This document shows positions 51,568 through 59,720 of a DNA stretch of 64,000 nucleotides, in pieces. Each line of letters begins with the position of its first letter. Positions within the stretch are counted from its first letter, which is position 1. This DNA comes from Fibrobacter sp. (lineage in GTDB: Bacteria > Fibrobacterota > Fibrobacteria > Fibrobacterales > Fibrobacteraceae): contig JAKSIM010000007.1 of assembly GCA_024398845.1 (NCBI GenBank), positions 1 through 64,000 on the forward strand, in the 5' to 3' direction. Below the pieces are notes generated by a model. That model worked only from the letters and a program-made list of their open reading frames with translations, was not told where the DNA came from and did no database searches. The position numbers and the translations under genes are program-made.

Positions 51568-52989
51568 TTAATATTCTCCGGTTGCCTGCAATAGGGCGTT
51601 GTAAGCACTGTTCCAGTTGAGTACTGCCTGCATGTAGTTGAGCTTTGCCTGGCGCAGGCTCATGGTGGCGTCCAAATAGTTAAGCTGGGTTTCGCGTCCG
51701 ACTTTGTAGGCGGCTTCTGTTAAATCCAAATTCTTTTGGGCGAGTTCCACGGAACGCTTTTTGAGGGTAAGCTGGGATTCTGCGTCGCTGAGAGTATTTG
51801 CGCAGGATTCAATTTGCAGACGGAAGCCGCGTTCGGCCGTTTCCTTTTGAATTTGCGTTGTGCGGAGGTCGGATTTTGCCTGGGTAACGCTTTCGCGGGT
51901 CTTCATGCCGTTAAAGAGGTTCATGCTGAAGCTCAGGAATATGGCTTTGTTGATGTTCTTGTCCCAATCCGGAGCGTCCCACTTGTAAAACTCGTTCTGC
52001 TTGTTGGCATATTCGAGCATGCCCCCGATTGCGATGGTCGGCTTGTAGCCGGCAGAAGAAATATCGATCTTCTTTTCCATCATGGTTTCGGTTTCATTGA
52101 GAATAGCCAGTTCCTTACGGCGCTTTTTGACGTTGGCCATGGAGGTGTCGGGGTAGGCAACTCCGTTGTCGGGGTTGCGCAAATCGCCCTGGAACTGGAC
52201 TTCGGCGTCATATTCCATGCCCATGGTGTTCAAAAGTGCGTTGCGGGCGAGAATCTGGCTCTTTTTCATGTTTTCAAGTCCAGATTGAAGCTCGTCAAGC
52301 TGGAGCTGTGCTCGAATCATGTCAAGTTCGCCAACGAGACCGCTTTCAAAGGCCTGTTTTACGTAATTGATATGATCTTGGGTCTGTGCGATGCTTGCTT
52401 CGTAAATTGCGACCGCAGAATCCAGGTAAATGAGCTGGTCAAAAGAATTGTCAACTGCATAACGGACCGTGGATTTCGTATTTTCGAGGCTGACTTCGGA
52501 CAAGCGCTTGTAAGCTTTAGCGATGTCAATGCCCGTGCCTACCTGGCCGGCCGCGTAAAGAATTTGGGTCACGGTCAGGTCTACGGTGGATTGCCAACGG
52601 TAGCCTTGCTTTGCCATGTTGTTCATGAGGCCGTCAAGAGCTGGGCCAATGACATCGGTGTCATAGGCGTTGGCGCTTGGATGCCCGTTTTTATCGTCGA
52701 CGAGCGACATGGTAGAGGCTGCGTCACTGAAAACGGATGAACTCTTGACGTCATCCAAACCGAAAATGCGCGTAATTTTGGCGCTTAAGTCTACGGACGG
52801 GTAAGCGTTTCCGTAACCACCATCAACTTGAGAGTTGGCGCTTACGACCGCTTCTTCGGCAGTCTTGACGTCCGGAGAGTTTTCTAGAGCTATTTTTACA
52901 GCCTCGTCGCGGGTATAGGTCTTGCCTGCCCATGTGGGTAGGGTAAGACTCAAGGCGAGAACTGAAAGAATTGCGAAGTGTCTTGACAT
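51568..52989 (-). CDS. TolC-family outer-membrane channel
   Basis: 473 residues with a signal peptide (about 1-22) and the duplicated helical-barrel pattern of outer-membrane efflux proteins: YTRDEAVKIALENSPDVKTAEEAVVSANSQVD at the start and AQKNLDLTEAAYKVGRETQLNYLDATMSLRQAKLNYMQAVLNWNSAYNALLQATG at the end. First gene of the operon (AGGAG SD), followed after 13 bp by the adaptor. Confidence 0.92.
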   Translation of the reverse strand: MSRHFAILSVLALSLTLPTWAGKTYTRDEAVKIALENSPDVKTAEEAVVSANSQVDGGYGNAYPSVDLSAKITRIFGLDDVKSSSVFSDAASTMSLVDDKNGHPSANAYDTDVIGPALDGLMNNMAKQGYRWQSTVDLTVTQILYAAGQVGTGIDIAKAYKRLSEVSLENTKSTVRYAVDNSFDQLIYLDSAVAIYEASIAQTQDHINYVKQAFESGLVGELDMIRAQLQLDELQSGLENMKKSQILARNALLNTMGMEYDAEVQFQGDLRNPDNGVAYPDTSMANVKKRRKELAILNETETMMEKKIDISSAGYKPTIAIGGMLEYANKQNEFYKWDAPDWDKNINKAIFLSFSMNLFNGMKTRESVTQAKSDLRTTQIQKETAERGFRLQIESCANTLSDAESQLTLKKRSVELAQKNLDLTEAAYKVGRETQLNYLDATMSLRQAKLNYMQAVLNWNSAYNALLQATGEY

Positions 52990-53046
52990 TCGTTCTCCTA
53001 TATAGTTGGACAGGCCAAATGTAAAAAAATATGACCATATAAATAA

Positions 53047-53078
53047 GGGCTTTTTGCCATTTTTAAGACAAAAAGCCC
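53047..53078 (-). terminator. Hairpin between ybaB and the efflux operon
   Basis: GGGCTTTTTG / CAAAAAGCCC, a perfect 10-bp stem with a 12-base loop, positioned to end the dnaX-ybaB transcript. Confidence 0.65.
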
Positions 53079-53137
53079 AAATAGGGGGATGAATGGAAAG
53101 CTCGTTGATGAACGAACTTTACAAAGTGTGATGGAGA

Positions 53138-53446
53138 TTACATCAAGCCGGGAATTTTCATGCCGCCGGTGATGTCGTTCAAACTAGATTGAGCGGCGTC
53201 ATCCTTCTTTTTCACGGCGGAATTGACGGCGGCCATCACGAGGTCTTCGAGGGCTTCCACGTCATCTTTATCAACGGCATCCGGGTTGATTTTAATCATG
53301 GTGAGCACCCCATGACCGTTCATGGCAACCTTGACCATACCACCACCGGCTTCGGCTTCGAAACTTTGGGTTTTGAGGTCATTTTGGGCCTTCATCATTT
53401 TGCTTTGCATTTTTTGAAGGTCCTTAAGCATTTTACTCATGTCCAT
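53138..53446 (-). CDS. ybaB: YbaB/EbfC nucleoid-associated protein
   Basis: 102 residues: KMLKDLQKMQSKMMKAQNDLKTQSFEAEAGGGMVKVAMNGHGVLTMIKINPDAVDKDDVEALEDLVMAAVNSAVKK is the full YbaB pattern. Binds DNA as a tweezer-like dimer. It lies 14 bp after dnaX, a widely conserved pairing. AAGGAATATCC precedes the ATG. Confidence 0.95.
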   Translation of the reverse strand: MDMSKMLKDLQKMQSKMMKAQNDLKTQSFEAEAGGGMVKVAMNGHGVLTMIKINPDAVDKDDVEALEDLVMAAVNSAVKKKDDAAQSSLNDITGGMKIPGLM

Positions 53447-53460
53447 AGTGGATATTCCTT

Positions 53461-55218
53461 TTAGTTGTCGTTTTCTTCATTTTCGTCAGCTGCAGAGGTC
53501 ACTGTAGCCTTTTTTAACGGCACAGAATATACCAATTCTGCAGCGAAAATTTCTTGGAGTTTTGCGAATCCGGGCTCTTTTTGCATGTCTAGTTCGTATG
53601 GGCTCATTTTCGCGGTTTCGCGAATGTGGCGTTCCTCTTCGGTGTAGGCGCGCGTTTTAATGGATAGCTCGATTTTGGTCTGGAGTTTGTCTTCAAGGAT
53701 GGTTTGGAGGCGTGTGACGAACTCCGGGTGTTCCTTGATGCTCTGGTAGTTCCAGGAATCGTTATTCTCTGTTTCGCCAACGTAGGTGAGGGCGACCGGG
53801 AATGGATTTGCCTTTACATCGCCTGTTTCGAGGACGGTTCCTGCCATGGCTGCCGAGAACATGAGGTCTCCGTCATCGGCGAAATTAGCGCAGATAGTGG
53901 GCCATGCGGCTGCGAGTTCATAGCGAGAGTACGTTCCGGCGGAACTGTCGGAATAGCCGGCGAAGGGGTCGCTATAAGGAATGTCGGTGACCGATTCGCC
54001 GGAATCGACTGTTGGCGGGAAACTTTCGTTAAGTGCCGCGGCGACTTCAGTTACTTTTTTTTTTAACGCCTCGTCGGAGGCGCCATTGAGCTTGTTGACG
54101 TTGTTTAAAACTTTTCGGAGCTCAACCAGTCGGTCTAGCCAGGCCATTCGGGCAAAAGTTGTCTCGACCAGCAGGCGTGGATTGGTGCTGTAACGGAGCT
54201 GTCCTTGCAGGTCTGTGAGCATTTTTGAAATGCGGAGCAGGTCTCCATTGCTTAAATTGAGCCCGGTGTTTTTGAATTTTGAGTAAAGTTCGTCTGTAAT
54301 GCTCAGGTCGTCGGCCGTAAAGGCGTCTATGCGGGTATAGAGCAAATTGCGCAAAAACTTGCCAAAACCGTCCAAAAGCGGGGTAAATTCAATGCCGCGA
54401 GTGCATGCGTCGTCGACCATCTTGAAAACGCCCTTGAGTTCGTGGCCTTCGATGGCGTTAATGAGGCTAAAGAACAGCTCTACCGGCGGGATTCCGAGGA
54501 TGCTGCGGACGGCGTCGGCCGTCATTTCGCTTCCGGTAAAGGCGTAGGCCTGGTCAAAGTAGGTAAGGCCGTCGCGCATGGAACCATCGGCTTTTTCGGC
54601 AAAAATGTCGAGGGCTTCGTCGGTCGCATTGATGCCCTCTTGTTCGCAAATATAACGCAAACGGCCGCGAATCTGGTCCATGGTGAGGCGCTTAAAGTCA
54701 AAACGCTGCACACGGCTGAGAATAGTCTGCGGGACCTTGTTCACTTCGGTCGTCGCAAAAATGAAAATCACGTGTTCGGGCGGTTCCTCGAGCGTTTTGA
54801 GGAGCGCGTTGAATGCGCCCGTCGAGAGCATGTGGACTTCGTCGATGATGAACACCTTGTACTTGCCAATAACGGGCGGGTACTGGACGCGGTCAATCAC
54901 GTCACGGATGTTATCGACACCGGTATTGGAGGCGGCGTCTATTTCGAGGACGTCCATCGGGTTTCCGCCGTCAATATCCTTGCAGCTATCGCATTCTCCA
55001 CAGGGGTGCAGCGGGTCGCCGCCCTTGCAGTTGAGGGTTCTTGCCAAAATACGGGCGCTGGTGGTTTTACCTACGCCTCGAGTGCCGGTAAACAAGAATG
55101 CACGATGAAGACGATCCCCTTCAATAGCGTTTTGAAGGGTTTTTGCAATATGTTCCTGACCGACCATGTCGGAAAAAGACTTTGGGCGCCATTTACGCGC
55201 CATTGCTACGTATGCCAT
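53461..55218 (-). CDS. dnaX: DNA polymerase III subunit tau (gamma by slippage)
   Basis: 585 residues. Clamp-loader AAA+ core: Walker A GTRGVGKTTSARIL, zinc module CKGGDPLHPCGECDSC, Walker B VFIIDEVHML, sensor 1 FIFATTEVNKVPQTILSRVQRFDFKRL, and SRC. Domain III ends near residue 375; the tau-specific part follows. At codons 385-388 (LKKK) the gene has a run of ten A; shifting either way meets a stop almost at once, giving a gamma-like form of about 388-390 residues. The start is the first of two in-frame ATGs (alternative 55203). Directly upstream of ybaB. Confidence 0.96.
   Translation of the reverse strand: MAYVAMARKWRPKSFSDMVGQEHIAKTLQNAIEGDRLHRAFLFTGTRGVGKTTSARILARTLNCKGGDPLHPCGECDSCKDIDGGNPMDVLEIDAASNTGVDNIRDVIDRVQYPPVIGKYKVFIIDEVHMLSTGAFNALLKTLEEPPEHVIFIFATTEVNKVPQTILSRVQRFDFKRLTMDQIRGRLRYICEQEGINATDEALDIFAEKADGSMRDGLTYFDQAYAFTGSEMTADAVRSILGIPPVELFFSLINAIEGHELKGVFKMVDDACTRGIEFTPLLDGFGKFLRNLLYTRIDAFTADDLSITDELYSKFKNTGLNLSNGDLLRISKMLTDLQGQLRYSTNPRLLVETTFARMAWLDRLVELRKVLNNVNKLNGASDEALKKKVTEVAAALNESFPPTVDSGESVTDIPYSDPFAGYSDSSAGTYSRYELAAAWPTICANFADDGDLMFSAAMAGTVLETGDVKANPFPVALTYVGETENNDSWNYQSIKEHPEFVTRLQTILEDKLQTKIELSIKTRAYTEEERHIRETAKMSPYELDMQKEPGFAKLQEIFAAELVYSVPLKKATVTSAADENEENDN
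54055..54064 (-). promoter_or_regulatory. A10 slippery run in dnaX, candidate programmed frameshift site
   Basis: The minus strand reads GCG TTA AAA AAA AAA GTA ACT GAA. With one extra A (or a -1 ribosomal shift) the reading becomes K S N stop (TGA); with one A fewer (or +1) it becomes TAA immediately. The position matches the gamma/tau junction after domain III. Confidence 0.7.
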
Positions 55219-55305
55219 GTGCTGAATATAGTAAAAATCGGCAGATTGCGATTGGAGACCGGTGGAAGTTTTGTATTATATTTGTGCATGGATTTAGAGG
55301 CCCCT

Positions 55306-56007
55306 ATGGATGATTCTGTAAAAGTTCAGTTCAATCGTGTGGCGCGTGAATACGACGAAAACAGGCGCAAGTTTATTTCGTGTTTTGACGACTACTATAT
55401 AGGGACGACGGATTTTATTGCGAAAAGCGTGTTTGGAACGGCGAACGGTGGTGCCGGACCATGCCTGATTTACGACCTGGGTTCTGGAACGGGGCTTTTG
55501 GCGGGCTTCTGGTATGAGCATTTCCCGAAGGCGAATTACGTACTTGTGGATGTTGCAGAAGAAATGCTTGCTGTCGCCAAAAAGCGTTTTGATGGACTTT
55601 CGAACGTGGAATATCGTACTTGCGATTATTCGGAGGCCTTGCCGGAAGGGGTGCCTGACGTGGTGATGTCTGCGCTTTCGATACACCATCTGGAACATGA
55701 ACAGAAGAAAAGTTTGTTCAAAAAAATCTATGCGGTGCTCCCGAGTGGTGGGTTGTTCGTAAATTATGACCAGTTCTGCCTGGATGACGCTACCTTGGAT
55801 TCGGCCGTCAACGACTATTGGCTCAAGGAAATCCTTGCGAGCGGGCTTTCGGACTTGGAGCTCAACCGCTGGCAGGAACGCAAGAAACTGGACCGCGAAT
55901 GTTCCATTGCGGCTGAAACCGCCTGGCTGAAAGGGGCCGGTTTTGAATCCGTGGAGTGTGTGTACGCCAAAGGAAAATTTGGCGTCATTTGCGCTAAAAA
56001 AGGGTGA
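55306..56007 (+). CDS. Class I SAM-dependent methyltransferase
   Basis: The ATG at 55306 (MDDSVKVQFNRVAREYDENRR) is chosen because AGAGG lies five bases upstream; an ATG at 55288 adds six residues. 233 residues: motif I LIYDLGSGTGLLAGFW, VLVDVAEEMLAVAKKRF, SALSIHHLEHEQKKSLFKKIYAVLPSGGLFVNYD, the last like CmoA/UbiE relatives. Substrate unknown. Divergent from dnaX with about 87 bp between starts. Confidence 0.85.
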   Translation: MDDSVKVQFNRVAREYDENRRKFISCFDDYYIGTTDFIAKSVFGTANGGAGPCLIYDLGSGTGLLAGFWYEHFPKANYVLVDVAEEMLAVAKKRFDGLSNVEYRTCDYSEALPEGVPDVVMSALSIHHLEHEQKKSLFKKIYAVLPSGGLFVNYDQFCLDDATLDSAVNDYWLKEILASGLSDLELNRWQERKKLDRECSIAAETAWLKGAGFESVECVYAKGKFGVICAKKG

Positions 56008-56097
56008 ACTCCTGATTCAACTGGTTGTTTTGCCTTATAAAAAAGTATATTGTGTATATTGCGGTTTAATCGCGCGAAATTTTAAGACGAGGTTTTT

Positions 56098-56481
56098 ATG
56101 AAATCGAATATGGCTCTCCTGGTTCTCTCTTGGCAGACTGCTTGCTTGTACCACGAAAAGGAAGTTGAAAAACTTCTGCCGGGTGCAACTTCTGCAACGC
56201 AGGCGGAAAGCGATGAACTTGATAAGATCCATGACGAAGTGACCCCGGAAGTGGACTGGGATGATTTCAACGATATCTATGGCGGTTTCAACAGTGCAAA
56301 GGCCCGTACCGACGCTTGCGTCGAAGTGGTGAATCAAGAGTCCCGTGAATTTAAGCAGAAGGTTTTGGACTGCATGACGCGAATCGCCGCTGCAAGCCGC
56401 GAAGAAGACAACTTGGATAACGTATCTCCGGACGAACGCCGCTATATCGAAGAAGTCCGCGCCGCACTTGGACTGAGGTGA
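56098..56481 (+). CDS. Small protein of unknown function
   Basis: 127 residues, GAGG SD before the ATG. The N-terminus (MKSNMALLVLSWQTACLYHEKEVEKLL) may be a poor signal or a lipobox-like segment with Cys16. The rest is acidic and helical (TPEVDWDDFNDIYGGFNSAKARTDACVEVVNQESREFKQKVLDCMTRI). No family recognised. Confidence 0.65.
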   Translation: MKSNMALLVLSWQTACLYHEKEVEKLLPGATSATQAESDELDKIHDEVTPEVDWDDFNDIYGGFNSAKARTDACVEVVNQESREFKQKVLDCMTRIAAASREEDNLDNVSPDERRYIEEVRAALGLR

Positions 56482-56486
56482 TATTA

Positions 56487-56521
56487 GTAGACAGTAGACA
56501 GTAGGAAGTAGACTGTAGGAA
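56487..56521. repeat. Heptamer array, GTAGACA type, 5 units
   Basis: GTAGACA, GTAGACA, GTAGGAA, GTAGACT, GTAGGAA in strict 7-bp register, in the gap between two small genes. A third sequence class of the same heptamer family. Confidence 0.85.
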
Positions 56522-56536
56522 GTGTTGGAGGTTCTT

Positions 56537-56911
56537 ATGAATGTAAAGATTGCTGTGCTCTTTTTTGTGGCTAGTGCGTGTTTGTGTAGCGCGCAGATGA
56601 TGCCTTCTGCGGCAAAGGCTAACAAAGCCGAAGCGGTTCCTGCGATTGATAAGAACGTTCTTGTTTATCACCCTACGCGGAACAATGCGGAGCTAGCGGA
56701 ACTTGATGAACAAAAGCCGCAAGCGAAGGCTGACCAATCGCTTGATGCTCAGATTCCGTCCGATTTGAAACCGGCATCTCGAAATGAGGATGTCGCGGAA
56801 AAAGTTGAGAATGGGGGCTGCGCTGTAGGAACGGCTGCTCAACTGATGGATGTTTTTGCTTCGGGTGGAATTCCGATTTTTCTAGGCAAGCCTACGTGCT
56901 GGCAGAATTAA
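56537..56911 (+). CDS. Small exported protein of unknown function
   Basis: The ATG at 56537 has GGAGG about six bases upstream. 124 residues with a signal peptide (MNVKIAVLFFVASACLCSAQ). The mature part is Ala/Glu/Lys-rich and ends VENGGCAVGTAAQLMDVFASGGIPIFLGKPTCWQN with two Cys. No family recognised. Confidence 0.65.
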   Translation: MNVKIAVLFFVASACLCSAQMMPSAAKANKAEAVPAIDKNVLVYHPTRNNAELAELDEQKPQAKADQSLDAQIPSDLKPASRNEDVAEKVENGGCAVGTAAQLMDVFASGGIPIFLGKPTCWQN

Positions 56912-56932
56912 AAACTCAAAAGGAAATTAATG

Positions 56933-56961
56933 AAAAAATCCCCGCATCGGCGGGGATTTTT
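56933..56961 (+). terminator. Intrinsic terminator between convergent genes
   Basis: ATCCCCGC-ATCG-GCGGGGAT flanked by A6 and T5, usable in both directions. Confidence 0.88.
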
Positions 56962-57061
56962 CGTATTTAATGGTTTGCCTTTATTTTGACGCGGAGTCGC
57001 TCTGTGCTGACTTTGGGCCGCGTGGCACTTATTTTGCACTAGCGCAACACGATGTCGCCCA

Positions 57062-59497
57062 TTAGCGGAGCGTTATATCTCCATTAGCGACGAGCTTGTC
57101 GCGGAGCTTGTTGTGAGCCTTGTTGACTTCGTCGTCGGTGAGGGTGCGGTCCATGGCCTGGTAGGTGAGGCTGTAGACCATGTTCTTCTTGCCGGCTTCA
57201 ATCTTGTCGCCTTCGTAGATGCTCTTGAGGGTAATCTTCGCGAGGTTCTTCGGGTTCATACCCTTGATGCGGCCGAGGATTTCTTCGTGGGTCATGCCCT
57301 TCGCGACTTCGATGGAGATGTCGCGGCTCGACGGCACTTGGCGGCTGAAGGCTTGGAACACAATCTTCTTGTGGCTTTCCTTTTCCATCTTGTCCATGTC
57401 TGCTTCCATCACGAAGGTGTCGTACGTGATGTCGAATGCCTTGAGAACGTTCGGGTGGAGGTCGCCCATTGTGCCGAGGACAGTTCCGTTGCAGACGATT
57501 TCTGCCTGCTTACCCGGATGGAGGAAAAGTTCTGCCTTTGCCGGTGCGCGGAATTCAACCACAAGGCCAAGGCGCTTGAAGAAACTTTGTACAAAGCCCT
57601 TGAAGGCGGCAAAGTCAATGCGCTTTGGCTTGTCGGCGAGCGGATCCACGTCAAAATTGCCGGCGATAGTGAGGGCGACGAGGTTCGATTCATCGAATCC
57701 CGGGTCGCGCACATCTTTTCTATCGCGCTTGAACTGGCCCTTGGCGACTTCGAACAAGCGAATGCTTCCTGGACGGTTCTTTTCGTTTTCGGCAACACTC
57801 TTGAGAAGGTTCGGAAGGAGAGACGTCGGCACGACGCCGAGTTCGTCGGAAAGTGGGTTTAGGAGGGCTGCAGGCTTGCTTCTGCGGTCGTCGCTTTCGG
57901 CGCCGAAGATGGCTTCTGTGCGTGCCTTGCTCGTAAAGCGGAGGGAAAGGCATTCGTGGAGGCCCATGGCCGAGAGAGTCTTGCGAATCTTGCGGTTCAA
58001 AACTTCAATTGGCGGGAGCTCGTTCGGCTGCATCTTGAAGCTCGGGAGCGTGTACGGAATGTTGTCGAAACCGATGAGGCGGGCGACTTCTTCGATAAGG
58101 TCCACTTCGCGTTCGAGGTCGGGGCGGAAGCTCGGAATCTTGAACGTGATGGCGTCTGCCGTCTTGGAAACGACTTCGAGGGCGATTCCTGTGAGGAACT
58201 TTTCAATCTGTTCGGCGGAAACTTCCATGCCGATGACCTTTACGGCGCGAGCGACGCGGAGCGTTACCTGGTTGCATTCCTTCTTGTGGTCTTCGCCGGT
58301 GTATTCGACGCTGCCTTTGAGAATGCGGCCGCCGGCCACTTCCTTGATGAGGGCGCAGGCGTACTTGCTGTATTCGTCCTGTGTGCGGAAATCGATTTCG
58401 CGTTCGAAGCGGTAGCTGGAGTCCGTGGAGATGCAGAGGCGCTTGGCCTGCTTGCGCACGACGGTCGGGTTGAACCAGGCGCTTTCGAGGAATACGTTCT
58501 TGGTGGCATCGACGATTTCGGATTCGACACCGCCCATCACGCCGGCAACGCATGCCGGACGGTCGCCGTCGCAAATGACGAGATCGTTTTCGGTGAGTTC
58601 GTGTGCGGTGTGGTCGATGGTTTCAATCTTTTCGCCCTTGGCGGCCTTGCGGACCTTGATGGTATTGCCCTTGAGCTGGTCCATGTCGAAGCTGTGGAGC
58701 GGCTGGCCCACGTCCATCAGAATAAAGTTCGTGACATCGACGACGTTGTTGATGCTGTTCATGCCAACGGCGTGCAAAAGCTTGGCGAGCCAGGACGGGG
58801 ACTTTTCGACCTTCACGCCTTTGATGACGCGGCCCACGTAGCGGGAGCAACCGCAACCCGGAACGACTTCGAGGCTTGCAGCCTTGCTGCATTCTTCAGC
58901 GTCTTCTTCGTAGTTGTAGGCGAGGGGCTTCAGGGGGCGGTTGAACTTGGCGGCGAGTTCGCGAGCGACACCGCGGTGGCTTAAAGCATCCGGGCGGTTC
59001 GGAGTCACGTTCAGTTCGAAGCAAACGTCGTACAAGCCGAGGCTTACGAACGGGGTGCCTGCCGGAATGGAATCGTCCAAAACCATGATTCCGCCGTGGT
59101 CGTCACTGAGGCCGATTTCGTCTTCGGCGCAAATCATGCCGAAGCTTTCGACGCCGCGAATTTTCGACTTCTTCATCTTGAGCATCGTGCCGTCGGGGAG
59201 CGGAAGTTCGGCACCGATCGGGGCCAAAACCACGGTCTGGCCTGCGGCCACGTTCGGGGCGCCGCAAACGACCTGGATGGTTTCCTTGCCGTTATTGACG
59301 GTCGTGATGTGCAGGTGGTCGCTGTCCGGGTGGGCTTCGCAGGTCAAAACCTTTGCCACAATCAGCTTGTCATAGACTTTGCCCGGTTCTTCCATGCCTT
59401 CGACTTCGAGGCCTATGGAGGTGAGAGCCTTTGCAACATCTTCCGCAGATTCCGGAAGGTCAACGTGACGTCTGAGCCAATTCAAAGAAACTTTCAT
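57062..59497 (-). CDS. pheT: Phenylalanyl-tRNA synthetase beta subunit
   Basis: 811 residues, full length: N-terminal tRNA-binding (EMAP-like) domain (VAKVLTCEAHPDSDHLHITTVNNG), B3/B4 editing region (ELNVTPNRPDALSHRGVARELAA), B5 domain (LIGFDNIPYTLP) and C-terminal ferredoxin-like anticodon-binding domain (FSRQVPSSRDISIEVAKGMTHEEIL). Pairs with PheS, which is not adjacent. AGGA precedes the ATG; no T-box-like leader was found. Confidence 0.97.
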   Translation of the reverse strand: MKVSLNWLRRHVDLPESAEDVAKALTSIGLEVEGMEEPGKVYDKLIVAKVLTCEAHPDSDHLHITTVNNGKETIQVVCGAPNVAAGQTVVLAPIGAELPLPDGTMLKMKKSKIRGVESFGMICAEDEIGLSDDHGGIMVLDDSIPAGTPFVSLGLYDVCFELNVTPNRPDALSHRGVARELAAKFNRPLKPLAYNYEEDAEECSKAASLEVVPGCGCSRYVGRVIKGVKVEKSPSWLAKLLHAVGMNSINNVVDVTNFILMDVGQPLHSFDMDQLKGNTIKVRKAAKGEKIETIDHTAHELTENDLVICDGDRPACVAGVMGGVESEIVDATKNVFLESAWFNPTVVRKQAKRLCISTDSSYRFEREIDFRTQDEYSKYACALIKEVAGGRILKGSVEYTGEDHKKECNQVTLRVARAVKVIGMEVSAEQIEKFLTGIALEVVSKTADAITFKIPSFRPDLEREVDLIEEVARLIGFDNIPYTLPSFKMQPNELPPIEVLNRKIRKTLSAMGLHECLSLRFTSKARTEAIFGAESDDRRSKPAALLNPLSDELGVVPTSLLPNLLKSVAENEKNRPGSIRLFEVAKGQFKRDRKDVRDPGFDESNLVALTIAGNFDVDPLADKPKRIDFAAFKGFVQSFFKRLGLVVEFRAPAKAELFLHPGKQAEIVCNGTVLGTMGDLHPNVLKAFDITYDTFVMEADMDKMEKESHKKIVFQAFSRQVPSSRDISIEVAKGMTHEEILGRIKGMNPKNLAKITLKSIYEGDKIEAGKKNMVYSLTYQAMDRTLTDDEVNKAHNKLRDKLVANGDITLR

Positions 59498-59720
59498 TTT
59501 TAATCCTTTTTGGATATTAATTTTCGCGCGTAAATATAGAAACTTAGGTGCTTTTGCTTGATTTGTTTAACGAAAATGACTGTACTTAGGGGTAAAAAAT
59601 GAGCTTGAAATGACTATCTAGGCAATTTTAATTTGTTCTAAATCATTCCAAATGGGAATATTTTTGCTTGAATGGTGAAATCGTCTTATCGATGAACGTA
59701 AAAAAAAGTATAATTATGGC

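Noticed and set aside
54442-55305. Upstream extension of the methyltransferase frame into the region opposite dnaX
   Set aside because: This part is antisense to dnaX; the SD and methyltransferase homology begin at 55306.
59498-59720. T-box or other leader riboswitch for pheT, or a riboswitch upstream of the partner-switching operon
   Set aside because: No T-box-like conserved core was found; only a small ATTCC/GGAAT hairpin near 59650.
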